Part shown: piece by piece, positions 22,458 to 33,724 of the stretch | How the letters are laid out: each line of letters begins with the position of its first letter | Numbering within the stretch: position 1 is the first letter of the stretch | NCBI GenBank assembly: GCA_963556195.1 | Contig: OY744547.1 | Coordinates: 1,592,701 to 1,656,700 of the forward strand | DNA length: 64,000 nt | Direction: 5' to 3' | Source of the DNA: Sepiola atlantica | Taxonomy: Eukaryota; Mollusca; Cephalopoda; Sepiida; Sepiolidae | Notes under the pieces: model-generated | Seen by the model: only the letters and a program-made list of their open reading frames with translations | Told to the model about the DNA's origin: nothing | The model's database searches: none | Program-made: the position numbers and the translations under genes

Positions 22458-22850
22458 ATTCCCTGGAAACCTGAAGATATTGGCTTCCTGACCTAAAATG
22501 CACCAAATATTGATATTTTTTTCCTTCCCCTTTGCAAAACTCAATCATGTTCTGCAAAGCCAAAAACAAAAACAACAAATTCTCTCTACAAAACGACCAA
22601 ACCAAACACCATGAATAAACATTTGAAGATATAAAAACTTGAAGCATAAACACTTTTACCAAAATGACCTGATTCGACATTTAATAACCCGAAAAGGGTT
22701 GATATGCCGTAAAACAAAACAACCAAACCAAAAACCATGAATAAATATTTGAACATATAAAGAACTTGAAGCATAAAACCTTTTACAAAACTGACTGGAT
22801 TCGACATTAAATAACCCGCAAAGGGTTGATATGCCGTAAACCAAACCAAT
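22458..22850 (+). repeat. R1 family repeat with tandem partial duplication
   Basis: A full-length-like R1 copy (CTGAAGATATTGGCTTCCTG to GGTTGATATGCCGTAAAAC at about 22710) is followed directly by a second copy of only its last 120 bp, ending GGTTGATATGCCGTAAACC near 22840. The junction lies in AACCAAACCAAA, a short internal repeat that could promote unequal exchange or slippage. Confidence 0.8.
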
Positions 22851-23137
22851 CAGAAGTTATTCATTGTAGGCTAATCATAGTTTTATTGTAAAAAAAAAAA
22901 AAAAAAAAAAAATATCGATATTTTCTTGTGAATTTTTTCTTTTTCATTCTAATAGTTAGCAATAGAATTTTACTTTTTATACTTCCTAATTAAAAAAGTT
23001 TTTTTTTACGATTTCTTTTAAAGATATTCTCACTAATCAATTGCGTGTACTTTATACTGTGCATTTTCATTTACTAAATGATTAAATATGAATCGGGAAG
23101 AAAAAAAATGATGCTCAACTAATTCTACAGAGCTTTA

Positions 23138-23324
23138 TTTAATAGTACTTCTAATTTAATAGTACTTCTAATTTAATAGTACTTCTAATTTAATAGTACT
23201 TCTAATTTAATAGTACTTCTAATTTAATAGTACTTCTAATTTAATAGTACTTCTAATTTAATAGTACTTCTAATTTAATAGTACTTCTAATTTAATAGTA
23301 CTTCTAATTTAATAGTACTTCTAA
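23138..23324. repeat. 17-bp tandem array, 11 copies
   Basis: AGTACTTCTAATTTAAT repeats without any change 10-11 times. The perfection indicates recent expansion. Confidence 0.97.
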
Positions 23325-23371
23325 TTTTCTTAGCTAAAATTTCTATCTGACAAACGGATACATAATCACAG

Positions 23372-24540
23372 AATGTCTGTCTCTTGTTGGAAACCAAGGG
23401 GACACAACTCTCGCAATTTTGCAAACAACTCTGACAAGTTGTCTCCCTTTAATATGACCATTCTGAATGTCTCATTTTTCGAGCTAGAAATGGCTCTCGC
23501 TAATACCTCCCCTTTTAAGCATTGTGTTTTTTTGACGTGGCTGGACTTGTATTGGATTCAAACGATTTTGTATGCGAACAGACCTACTTGGTAATGTTTT
23601 CAGTTTAGTTCGAGGTTGTTCGTTTTGGATGACTGGGGTGCATTGTTGAGGCAAATCGAATGTATCCAACAGTATCTCCAATGAGAAAGTGTATTTTGTA
23701 TGTCTGTCTCTTTGAGGTGTGAGGGTTGCAACTGGTTTGCGTGTCGAACCCTAACAAAAGACTGCACATTGACGTCATAAAATAGCATTTCCGCTTTACT
23801 CACGTAGATGAAATTATATCAATATATATTTTTATTTTCATTTTTTTTTTAATCTTTTTTTGTCTTTTTTATTAATTTATATATTTTTTTTGTACTTTAT
23901 TTTTATTTTTGTTTTATTATTATCATTTTATATTTCTATTTTTTATTTTATATGTGTAACTCATCCTTTTTCTAATATTTGTCTCTGTGGCTCTTTCTGT
24001 CAATAGATGTTCCTCTACAACGAGCTTGTTATTTTTTCTTTGATCGTGGTGCTAAAGGCGCTGATGAAAAGAAGTTTTGGAGTAGCTTTGTTAATTTATA
24101 AAATAAAGTATTTCCAAAATGTTTTGGAAACGACCGTACGCCATACTAGACTTGGTGTTCTAATTCTTGGAACAATTGTAATGTTCTAATTCATTGAATC
24201 CTTATATATCAGGGATGTGAGTTTTCCACTTTTTAGCAGAATTTCGTTTGTTTTTTTTTAAATCATGAAAAAGCAATTTCTGTTTAAATCACTCGAACCT
24301 CTCGTACATGTGAGTTTTTGGTCGAAATCCACTTTTTTTCTTTTTAAAATAAAGGCTGATTTTTCCTCTGATGACAATTCTCTCTGAAAACTGAAAATGT
24401 TAGTTTTACCCTGAAGGGTAAAACTTTAAGCAATTCATTAAGAGGATAGGGGAGTTAGATGACTTTTGTTTTATCAAAGAATGACTTCCTGTTTCTTTCC
24501 CCTCACATACGCACTCAGTGTCCTTCTCTTAATTTTGACT
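23372..24540. other. No gene; hairpin with CTCCCTT end then AT-rich sequence
   Basis: AAGGGGACACAACTC at about 23396 and GAGTTGTCTCCCTT-like text at about 23437 form a small imperfect inverted repeat related to the CCCTTG hairpin motif seen at 13518. The rest, to 24540, is AT-rich and I see no splice-bounded exon. Short open frames have no recognisable domains. Confidence 0.4.
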
Positions 24541-24589
24541 TTCCTAATTGGAGTTGATTTTTTGTTTGCTTTTTAACATAGTTCACCCC

Positions 24590-25250
24590 AAACGAGGCCA
24601 GTCGCCACTGTAGACGTAAGGGGCTACTGAGAATTAGGGTGAACGTTTTGGGGAGCATTCTAAATTGGAGTTATGCAGCGAGATGCTTGTTAACATTAGT
24701 TTTGAATTTCTGCATGTCGGTACAGTCGGAAAACAAGGAGCAGGGAGGGAGTTCCAAAGGCCGGCAGCTCGAGGAAAGAAGTAGAAGGCTCTCTGGCATC
24801 TGGGGACCTCCACAGTGAATGGATGGGATTTAGCCGATTGTCGAGTTGGTCGAGTGTATTTACATCGAGGGGGCACCAGAGCAGCAAGTTCATCAGAGCA
24901 CATTCCATTGAAGTATTTGTAAAAAAAGCACAAGGATGCAACATTGCGGCGATGGGACAGCGGCTGGAGCTTGGTAGATAGTAAAGGACCTATTAAGTTG
25001 GCGACTCTTTTTTTGGACCTTGTCTAAGAGGGAGAGACTGGTGGATGATGCACCAGCCCAGATGTGACAACAATACTCTGTGCATGGGCGGATGGTGGCT
25101 TTGTAGAGATACAGGATACTGGCAGGTGTGAGAAGTTTTCTAGCACTTATAAGTTTTTTGGAATGAGTTGTGTAAACGTGACCATGCAGCTCTGTGAATT
25201 GCAAACTTAGATCCTCGCGACCGCCGAGCCTTGAGTAGAAGACTTTGATC
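24590..25250 (-). mobile_element. LINE-D C-terminal and 3' portion
   Basis: The minus strand encodes LLTPASILYLYKATIRPCTE, YCCHIWAGASSTSLSLLDKV, then (after a frame change) FYKYFNGMCSDELAALVPP, TRQSAKSHPFTV, FFPRAAGLWNSLPAPCFP. This is the domain downstream of the reverse transcriptase core in Jockey/CR1-like LINEs. It ends at about 24590 with CCTCGTTTGGGGTGAACTAT (minus strand), a terminus shared with 34185 and 50420. Frameshifted and 5' truncated. Confidence 0.85.
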
Positions 25251-25330
25251 AAGACTGATAGGCAAGCCCCGCTCTCTTATAAAGGACTAATCAAAGACCT
25301 GTTCAAAAATAAATCGGATGAAAAAGAAAA
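25190..25330 (-). repeat. Left copy of a SINE segment flanking the purine-rich array
   Basis: GAATTGCAAACTTAGATCCT, CGCGACCGCCGAGCCTTGAG and AAGCCCCGCTCTCTTATA followed by AATAAATCGGATGAA repeat almost exactly at 28300-28430. The + text then passes into AAGAAAAATAAAAAATAGAAG and the large array. Thus the array is bordered by two direct copies of about 130 bp. Confidence 0.85.
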
Positions 25331-27990
25331 ATAAAAAATAGAAGAAAAACTAGAAGAAAAATAAAAAAGAAAAGAAAAACTAGAAGAAAAATAAAAGAAA
25401 AACTAGAAGAAAAAGAAAAAAGAAAAGAAAAACTAGAAGAAAAATAAAAGAAAAACTAGAAGAAAAATAAAAAATAAAAGAAAAACTAGAAGAAAAATAA
25501 AAGAAAAACTAGAAGAAAAATAAAAGAAAAACTAGAAGAAAAATAAAAAATAAAAGAAAAACTAGAAGAAAAATAAAAGAAAAACTAGAAGAAAAATAAA
25601 AGAAAAACTAGAAGAAAAATAAAAGAAAAACTAGAAGAAAAATAAAAAATAAAAGAAAAACTAGAAGAAAAATAAAAAATAAAAGAAAAACTAGAAGAAA
25701 AATAAAAAATAAAAGAAAAACTAGAAGAAAAATAAAAATAAAAGAAAAACTAGAAGAAAAATAAAAAATAAAAGAAAAACTAGAAGAAAAATAAAAAATA
25801 AAAGAAAAACTAGAAGAAAAATAAAAAATAAAAGAAAAACTAGAAGAAAAATAAAAAGAAAAGAAAAACTAGAAGAAAAATAAAAAATAAAAGAAAAACT
25901 AGAAGAAAAATAAAAAATAAAAGAAAAACTAGAAGAAAAATAAAAAATAAAAGAAAAACTAGAAGAAAAATAAAAATAAAAGAAAAACTAGAAGAAAAAT
26001 AAAAATAAAAGAAAAACTAGAAGAAAAAGAAAAGAAAAACTAGAAGAAAAAGAAAAGAAAAACTAGAAGAAAAATAAAAAATAAAAGAAAAACTAGAAGA
26101 AAAATAAAAAGAAAAGAAAAACTAGAAGAAAAATAAAAAATAAAAGAAAAACTAGAAGAAAAATAAAAAATAAAAGAAAAACTAGAAGAAAAACTAGAAG
26201 AAAAATAAAAAATAGAAGAAAAATAAAAAATAGAAGAAAAACTAGAAGAAAAATAAAAAATAAAAGAAAAACTAGAAGAAAAATAAAAGAAAAACTAGAA
26301 GAAAAATAAAAAATAAAAGAAAAACTAGAAGAAAAATAAAAAATAAAAGAAAAACTAGAAGAAAAATAAAAATAAAAGAAAAACTAGAAGAAAAATAAAA
26401 AATAAAAGAAAAACTAGAAGAAAAATAAAAAAGAAAAGAAAAACTAGAAGAAAAATAAAAAATAAAAGAAAAACTAGAAGAAAAATAAAAAATAAAAGAA
26501 AAACTAGAAGAAAAATAAAAAATAAAAGAAAAACTAGAAGAAAAACTAGAAGAAAAATAAAAAATAGAAGAAAAATAAAAAATAGAAGAAAAACTAGAAG
26601 AAAAATAAAAAATAAAAGAAAAACTAGAAGAAAAATAAAAGAAAAACTAGAAGAAAAATAAAAAATAAAAGAAAAACTAGAAGAAAAATAAAAAATAAAA
26701 GAAAAACTAGAAGAAAAATAAAAATAAAAGAAAAACTAGAAGAAAAATAAAAAATAAAAGAAAAACTAGAAGAAAAATAAAAAATAAAAGAAAAACTAGA
26801 AGAAAAATAAAAAATAAAAGAAAAACTAGAAGAAAAATAAAAAATAAAAGAAAAACTAGAAGAAAAATAAAAAATAAAAGAAAAACTAGAAGAAAAATAA
26901 AAAGAAAAGAAAAACTAGAAGAAAAATAAAAAATAAAAGAAAAACTAGAAGAAAAATAAAAAGAAAAGAAAAACTAGAAGAAAAATAAAAAATAAAAGAA
27001 AAACTAGAAGAAAAATAAAAAGAAAAGAAAAACTAGAAGAAAAAGAAAAGAAAAACTAGAAGAAAAATAAAAAATAAAATAAAAAGAAAAGAAAAACTAG
27101 AAGAAAAATAAAAAATAAAAGAAAAACTAGAAGAAAAATAAAAAATAAAAGAAAAACTAGAAGAAAAATAAAAAATAGAAGAAAAATAAAAAATAGAAGA
27201 AAAACTAGAAGAAAAATAAAAAATAAAAGAAAAACTAGAAGAAAAATAAAAGAAAAACTAGAAGAAAAATAAAAGAAAAACTAGAAGAAAAATAAAAGAA
27301 AAACTAGAAGAAAAATAAAAAATAAAAGAAAAACTAGAAGAAAAATAAAAAATAAAAGAAAAACTAGAAGAAAAATAAAAAATAAAAGAAAAACTAGAAG
27401 AAAAATAAAAAATAAAAGAAAAACTAGAAGAAAAATAAAAAATAAAAGAAAAACTAGAAGAAAAATAAAAATAAAAGAAAAACTAGAAGAAAAATAAAAA
27501 AGAAAAGAAAAACTAGAAGAAAAATAAAAAATAAAAGAAAAACTAGAAGAAAAATAAAAAAGAAAAGAAAAACTAGAAGAAAAATAAAAAAGAAAAGAAA
27601 AACTAGAAGAAAAATAAAAAGAAAAGAAAAACTAGAAGAAAAATAAAAAATAAAAGAAAAACTAGAAGAAAAATAAAAAGAAAAGAAAAACTAGAAGAAA
27701 AATAAAAAATAAAAGAAAAACTAGAAGAAAAATAAAAAATAAACTAGAAGAAAAAATAGAAGAAAAAATAGAAGAAAAACTAGAAGAAAAATAAAAAATA
27801 GAAGAAAAATAAAAAATAGAAGAAAAACTAGAAGAAAAATAAAAAATAAAAGAAAAACTAGAAGAAAAATAAAAAGAAAAGAAAAACTAGAAGAAAAATA
27901 AAAATAAAAGAAAAACTAGAAGAAAAATAAAAATAAAAGAAAAACTAGAAGAAAAATAAAAAATAAAAGAAAAACTAGAAGAAAAAATAA
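25308..27990. repeat. 2.7-kb purine-rich tandem array
   Basis: Units of about 23 to 30 bp (AGAAAAACTAGAAGAAAAAT plus AAA or AAAAAATAAA) repeat about 100 times. The + strand is almost free of C, with one C per unit in ACTAG. Two unit lengths alternate in irregular runs, and a sub-block with AATAGAAGAAAAATAAAAAA recurs at 26190, 26550, 27170 and 27790, suggesting duplication of segments several hundred bp long. The unit resembles the sequence AATCGGATGAAGAAGAAAAA just after the right flanking SINE copy. Confidence 0.95.
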
Positions 27991-28259
27991 CAGCAAGAGG
28001 ACCAATCAAAATGATCTTTTCAGCAGGGATTCCCAATTTCTAAAAGGAAAAACAAAATAAATAAAAACTGTACTAAAGCTAATAAACAAAGTAAAGTCAG
28101 TCGTTTCATCAATTTGTCGTCATCGATAGCTATTTCTTCCTACGATTCGGGTTCATCAAAATTCATTGCAGATCGTTGCAGCATGTTGTTAAGAAAAATA
28201 CAATATAATTCGATTTAATTCTTTCCTGCCTGTCACTCTTGATCGAAGTCTTCCACTCC

Positions 28260-28535
28260 AGGCTAAGCGGTTGCAAGAATATAAGTTTGCAGCCCTGTGA
28301 ATTGCAAACTTAGATCCTCGCGACCGCCGAGCCTTGAGTAGAAGACTTTGATCAAGACTGATAGGCAAGCCCCGCTCTCTTATAGAGGACTAATCAAAGA
28401 CCTGTTCAAAAATAAATCGGATGAAGAAGAAAAATAAATCGGATGAACTTTCAACTTCCAGAAAACTGTCACTGAGAACTGATTGCTAATGAGTGCCTTT
28501 AACCGCTGCGCCACGGTTCGATGTGGACTAAAAAT
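28260..28535 (-). mobile_element. tRNA-headed SINE, inverted
   Basis: On the minus strand, GTGGCGCAGCGGTTAAAGGC (A-box-like, about 28503-28514) is followed about 60 bases later by AAAGTTCATCC (B-box-like, 28441-28451). The body continues through GAGCGGGGCTTGCCTATCAG and GGCTCGGCGGTCGCGAGGAT to about 28260. A second, head-less copy of the body is at 25190-25330. The B box departs from the GGTTCRANTCC consensus, so the copy is old. Confidence 0.6.
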
Positions 28536-28539
28536 AACA

Positions 28540-30450
28540 AAAGAATTAACACTTCTAGCCGGTTGGGGCTGACGAAATGAGAGCAACCTGTCTCCGTAGA
28601 TTAAATCAGGGTTTAATTAAAAATTCAGTACCAGTTCCTCAAGTTCAACTTTGAAAACACAGATTCCCAAGTTCAGAAAGATGAATCTGCAGAAAATGAG
28701 AGGTCACAAACGTTGTGAATATAACAACCAAGATGAGGATAGTAGGAGGTCACATCGGCCGAAACGTTGTGAATATAACAACCAAGATGAGAATAGTAGG
28801 AGGTTACATCGGCCGAAACGTTGTGAATATAACAACTAAGATGAGGATAGTAGGAGGTTACATCGGCCGAAACGTTGTGAATATAACAACCAAGATGAGG
28901 ATAGTAGGAGGTCACATCGGCCGAAACGTTGTGAATATAACAACCAAGATGAGGATAGTAGGAGGTCACATCGGCCGAAACGTTGTGAATATAACAACCA
29001 AGATGAGGATAGTAGGAGGTCACATCGGCCGAAACGTTGTGAATATAACAACCAAGATGAGGATAGTAGGAGGTCACATCGGCCGAAACGTTGTGAATAT
29101 AACAACTAAGATGAGGATAGTAGGAGGTTACATCGGCCGAAACGTTGTGAATATAACAACTAAGATGAGGATAGTAGGAGGTTACATCGGCCGAAACGTT
29201 GTGAATATAACAACTAAGATGAGGATAGTAGGAGGTCACATCGGCCGAAACGTTGTGAATATAACAACTAAGATGAGGATAGTAGGAGGTTACATCGGCC
29301 GAAACGTTGTGAATATAACAACCAAGATGAGGATAGTAGAAGGTCACATCGGCCGAAACGTTGTGAATATAACAACCAAGATGAGGATAGTAGGAGGTCA
29401 CATCGGCCGAAACGTTGTGAATATAACAACCAAGATGAGGATAGTAGGAGGTCACATCGGCCGAAACGTTGTGAATATAACAACCAAGATGAGAATAGTA
29501 GGAGGTTACATCGGCCGAAACGTTGTGAATATAACAACTAAGATGAGGATAGTAGGAGGTTACATCGGCCGAAACGTTGTGAATATAACAACCAAGATGA
29601 GGATAGTAGGAGGTCACATCGGCCGAAACGTTGTGAATATAACAACCAAGATGAGGATAGTAGGAGGTCACATCGGCCGAAACGTTGTGAATATAACAAC
29701 CAAGATGAGAATAGTAGGAGGTTACATCGGCCGAAACGTTGTGAATATAACAACTAAGATGAGGATAGTAGGAGGTTACATCGGCCGAAACGTTGTGAAT
29801 ATAACAACCAAGATGAGGATAGTAGGAGGTCACATCGGCCGAAACGTTGTGAATATAACAACCAAGATGAGGATAGTAGGAGGTCACATCGGCCGAAACG
29901 TTGTGAATATAACAACCAAGATGAGGATAGTAGGAGGTCACATCGGCCGAAACGTTGTGAATATAACAACCAAGATGAGAATAGTAGGAGGTTACATCGG
30001 CCGAAACGTTGTGAATATAACAACTAAGATGAGGATAGTAGGAGGTTACATCGGCCGAAACGTTGTGAATATAACAACCAAGATGAGGATAGTAGGAGGT
30101 CACATCGGCCGAAACGTTGTGAATATAACAACCAAGATGAGGATAGTAGGAGGTCACATCGGCCGAAACGTTGTGAATATAACAACCAAGATGAGGATAG
30201 TAGGAGGTCACATCGGCCGAAACGTTGTGAATATAACAACTAAGATGAGGATAGTAGGAGGTTACATCGGCCGAAACGTTGTGAATATAACAACCAAGAT
30301 GAGGATAGTAGGAGGTCACATCGGCCGAAACGTTGTGAATATAACAACCAAGATGAGGATAGTAGGAGGTCACATCGGCCGAAACGTTGTGAATATAACA
30401 ACCAAGATGAGGATAGTAGTTCAAATAATCCGGACTTTATTGTATTTATT
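28540..30450 (+). mobile_element. SINE body whose tail has expanded into a 54-bp satellite
   Basis: The left part (GCTGACGAAATGAGAGCA, GATTAAATCAGGGTTTA, CAGATTCCCAAGTTC, AATGAGAGGTCAC) lines up in order with the SINE at 58600-58700. There, CAGCCGAAACGTTGTGAGAA, CAAGATGAGAACAGTAGT and CCGAATAATCC occur once; here the corresponding segment is repeated and the SINE end TCAAATAATCCGG resumes at 30420. The array is therefore an internal amplification of a SINE tail. Confidence 0.8.
28709..30420. repeat. 54-bp tandem array, about 32 copies
   Basis: The unit GAGGATAGTAGGAGGTCACA, TCGGCCGAAACGTTGTGAAT, ATAACAACCAAGAT is highly conserved. Variable sites are GAGGAT/GAGAAT, GGTCAC/GGTTAC and CAACCAAG/CAACTAAG. 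They are not random: the GAGAAT-GGTTAC type recurs at about 29490, 29706 and 29975, i.e. 216 and 270 bp apart (4 and 5 units), a higher-order repeat. Because 54 is a multiple of three and the unit lacks stops in several frames, long open frames occur on both strands (over 580 codons each way), but no start context, splice site or domain supports a protein. Confidence 0.97.
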
Positions 30451-31009
30451 TGATAATCGGGCTTTTGATTTGCTTTCGACGGAAATGAAACAATTATTTG
30501 ACCCACTTAACGGCTTTTATTATTTCCTTTTTAAAAAAATTTTATTTTTAGAAAAATCAATAATTCTGCCATTTTATTCAGAGAAATATAAAATCTTTGT
30601 GATATACGTACGTGACGTGTTGGGAATATCGACATCTTTTTCGAAAGGACTGAATCTCTCGATATATCAATTTAAAAAGACGATACAGAAAACACGAGTG
30701 AACTTTTCAAAAACGGTCGCTTAGACATGAATTCAGAAACCGAACCGAATGAAGACGGTATATCGTTGTATGTAGAAAGTGCTCAATATCTTTCGTTATA
30801 CAGCTTTGTAACAATTTGACTTATCTGAACACTTTTAATCAAATCTATGAATAACATTCCATTTTTATTGACACTTTTTTTTCATATTAGTTTTTGTAGC
30901 TCTTTATTAATTTGTTTTAATTAAATGTTAAAATGTTCCTTAGTTTGGGGATTGAGTTATGTTAGAAAAAAATCTGTTTAAATTGTTCTAATTAATCCCA
31001 ATTTGCAAT

Positions 31010-31470
31010 TTTTTCATTTTTTAAAAATTTATTTTCTATTTTTTATTTATTTTTTATATTTATTTATTTTTTATATTTATTTTTCATTTTTTATATTTAT
31101 TTTTCATTTTTTATTTATTTATCATTTTTTATTTATTTTTCCTTTTTTCTTTTATTTTTCCTTTTTTATTTATTTTTCCTTTTTTATTTATTTTTCCTTT
31201 TTTATTTATTTTTCCTTTTTTTTTAAATTTTTCATTTTTTTTTTATTTTACCTTATATTTATTTTTAATTTTTTATTCCTTTTTTTATTTATTTTTCATT
31301 TTTTTTATTTATTTTTCATTTTTTTTTTAATTTTTCATTTTTCATGAAAAATAAATGAAAAATTTAACAAAGAATTAAAATTTAATTTTTCATTTTTTTT
31401 TTAATTTTTTTTTTTAATTAATTTATTTTTTAAATTTTTCTATCTTAAATTTTTTATATTTTTATTTATT
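31010..31470. repeat. T/A-rich low-complexity array
   Basis: Units such as TTTTTATTTATTTTTCCTTT repeat with drift, ending in long T and A runs. Phe/Tyr/Leu-rich open frames across it are compositional. Confidence 0.85.
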
Positions 31471-31477
31471 TATTTTT

Positions 31478-31870
31478 AATGGAAATCGCTCCAAACAAGG
31501 CATGAAGCCACTTGATGTAAGGAGCTAACAAGAAATACTACTTCAAGGTCCAAAACTATGATAGATGGAATGAACAAAGTTTGATTACGTATGTGGACAG
31601 TTTATCACAAATATTTGCTGACATTAGATTTGAAGATAACCCTTTTTTAGTCTGCAGGGAAGCAGTCCCATGGTAATGTGTTCCACAGATGGAAGATTCT
31701 TGGAAAGAAAGTCTGTTCATTGAAAATTTCATTTGCTGTTAGGCACACGGAGAAAGAAAGAAAAGTTCTTTCAGTTGTGATAAAAGACGAGTTCTTGCTG
31801 TGAATGTCTTACAATGGAGTAACCAGAAATTGGAGCTCAGTCGAGCACGTTTCATGCATGCAGAACTTAA
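31478..31870 (-). mobile_element. LINE-A terminus joined to another LINE fragment
   Basis: The minus strand ends with the LINE-A terminus near 31490-31530 (TTAGCTCCTTACATCAAGTG, GGCTTCATGCCTTGTTTGG). Upstream on that strand is text (CTGCAGGGAAGCAGTCCCAT, GTGTTCCACAGATGGAAG on +) also found near 14840, part of a LINE C-terminal region. No intact frame. Confidence 0.5.
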
Positions 31871-31929
31871 TGAATTTGTTCTTCAACAAATATGTCAAAG
31901 TGTCAACATCTAGAGCCATCCCTATTACC

Positions 31930-32400
31930 ACCAGGGGGGAAAGTCTATGACAGCAGCTGCGTCAGAAGTGTCATGTTGTATGGTAGCGAATGTTGGGCAC
32001 TCACCCAGTCCTCACTTGCCAAACTCCGCCGGAACGATGATAGATCTGCCACGTGAAATCAGGCCAGACCCAGCATGTTAGGTCAGAGACCTTGCTTGAG
32101 ACATCGGCCATCCAACCGCTGGACGTTATTGTTAGGGTGAACAGACTACGTAGGTTTGGACATGTTGAAAGAAGTAGTGGACCCATCAACACATGAAGAG
32201 ATCTGAAAGTGGTCGGTCAGAAGAAAGCCGGACGCTCCAAAAAGACCCGGAGAGAAACCATCAGGCAGGATCATACACAGTGGCAGATGGGCAAGGTGGA
32301 CCCCCACGACCGTGACCACTTGAGATGATGTATAAAGACCGATAGACAACGATGAACCCCTGACGAAGGGAACACAGGCGCTAAACTAGAATAGTGAGTG
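31930..32400 (+). mobile_element. LINE-B C-terminal fragment with GTGA-type tail
   Basis: In + frames it reads SVMLYGSECWALTQSSLAKL, then after stops GQKKAGRSKKTRRETIRQDH and TQWQMGKVDPHDRDHLR. The end ACGAAGGGAACACAGGCGCT, AAACTAGAATAGTGAGTGAG is a LINE terminus with a short tandem tail, typical of RTE-like elements. A related inverted copy is at 41160-41560 and bare tails lie at 33725-33780 and 34085-34112. Confidence 0.75.
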
Positions 32401-32780
32401 AGTGTGACACGTTTAGTACCTCCATTGAACTACTGCCTTCTCTCACTTACTCTCTCTTTGAGCCATGTGATGTCACATCCGTTTTTATCAATTATCACAG
32501 CCGAGTCAAAACTAACCTCGAATTGACCAAGTTGACCCCGACTGAACTTTCATTTGTTTTTATTTTCAACTAACTCGTTTATATACTAGTGTGTCTGCTC
32601 GTTTAATATTTAACATTGCTTAATATCTGGATTTTGTTGCCTTTTATACTTTTGGTGAAACTTCATGGACTCACGAACCACACGACTTTGTATTATTTAG
32701 ACTAGATTAGATAAATGGAAGTAAAGTCTTCATCTGACTTGCGGATACAGTCTTTCGCTATATATTATTATATGTATTGA

Positions 32781-33113
32781 TTTACTCCTCTCCAGGAGTT
32801 AGGCACAAGGCCAGTTTTTATCTTACTCCCACAAGTAAGATGTGACCCAAGGTCGGGTCAGGAAAGTGGGGTTTGAAAATTGCCTGGCCAGCCCGTCGGC
32901 ATTCCTCGGTAGAGGCGCCTCAGACAGTAAGCAATAAACTTACTCTTCCCCAAAGAGGGGAGGCAAAACCTGGGAAGGTGGACCTCCCAGAACTGCACAG
33001 GACAGACCCATTGACCGGCGTAAATCAAGACCCGAAGGCCAAGACAACACCAGTATGGGGTGCAGTATCCATCGGAACAGATACTACACTTTGATCTTAG
33101 CCAAAAGGCCAAG
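32781..33113 (-). mobile_element. U2-headed repeat, copy 2 (short form)
   Basis: The minus strand runs from CTTGGCCTTTTGGCTAAGAT at 33113 to CTGGAGAGGAGTAAA at 32781. It lacks the 36-bp internal segment seen in copy 3. The head keeps U2 positions including GTGTAGTATCTGTTC. It is followed 11 bp away by copy 3 in the same orientation, so the two form a head-to-tail pair. Confidence 0.85.
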
Positions 33114-33124
33114 AATGAGTATTA

Positions 33125-33495
33125 TTTACTCCTCTCCAGGAGTTAAGCACAAGGCCAGTTTTATCCTATTCCCACAAGTAAGATGTGACCCAAGGTCGGG
33201 TCGGAAAGTGGGGGTTGAAAAGCCAGCGCTCGAGAGGTGAGCACTCTGACCATCAAAAATTGCCTGGGTAGCCCCGTCGGCATTCCCCCGTAGGGGCGCC
33301 TCAGGCAGTAAGCAATTAACTTACTCCTCCCCAAAGAGGGGAGGTAAAGCCTGGGAGGATGGACCTCCTAGAACTGCACAGGACAGACCCATAGACCGGC
33401 GTAAATCAAGCCCCGAAGACCAAGACAATACCAGTCTATGGGGTGCAGTATCCATCAGAACAGATACTACACTTTGATCTTAGCCAAAAGGCCAA
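33125..33495 (-). mobile_element. U2-headed repeat, copy 3 (long form)
   Basis: The minus strand reads CTTTGGCCTTTTGGCTAAGA at the head, then the shared body and tail. It carries an extra internal segment at about 33222-33257 (CCAGCGCTCGAGAGGTGAGC and so on) shared with copy 7 at 62585 and absent from copies 1, 2 and 5. The head of copy 3 is the closest in the window to the true U2 5' region over about 35 bases. Confidence 0.85.
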
Positions 33496-33724
33496 AGAAG
33501 AATGAGTCATATATTATATGTAGACACCAGGTAATGCGCATATTGTTCTAATACTAATATCCCTATTGCATAAATAATAATGGCATTTTTCCAGAAAGAA
33601 GTCAGGGAAAAAAAATATATTTTGATCAATTTGCTTTATTTAATTTTTTTGCAAAGATTATGGAAATTTGCTTGAAAATTACACAATATTTTTCCTTGTG
33701 GGCATAAAAAATAATGGAGACGTC

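Noticed and set aside
28709..30420. CRISPR-like appearance (regular repeats of constant length)
   Set aside because: Units are contiguous without unique spacers, the genome is eukaryotic, and no cas genes exist. The same applies to the 23-, 25- and 27-bp arrays.
28673..30724. Very long open frames on both strands (over 580 codons each)
   Set aside because: They are a by-product of a stop-free 54-bp unit whose length is a multiple of three. No start context, splice sites, signal peptide or domain supports a protein.
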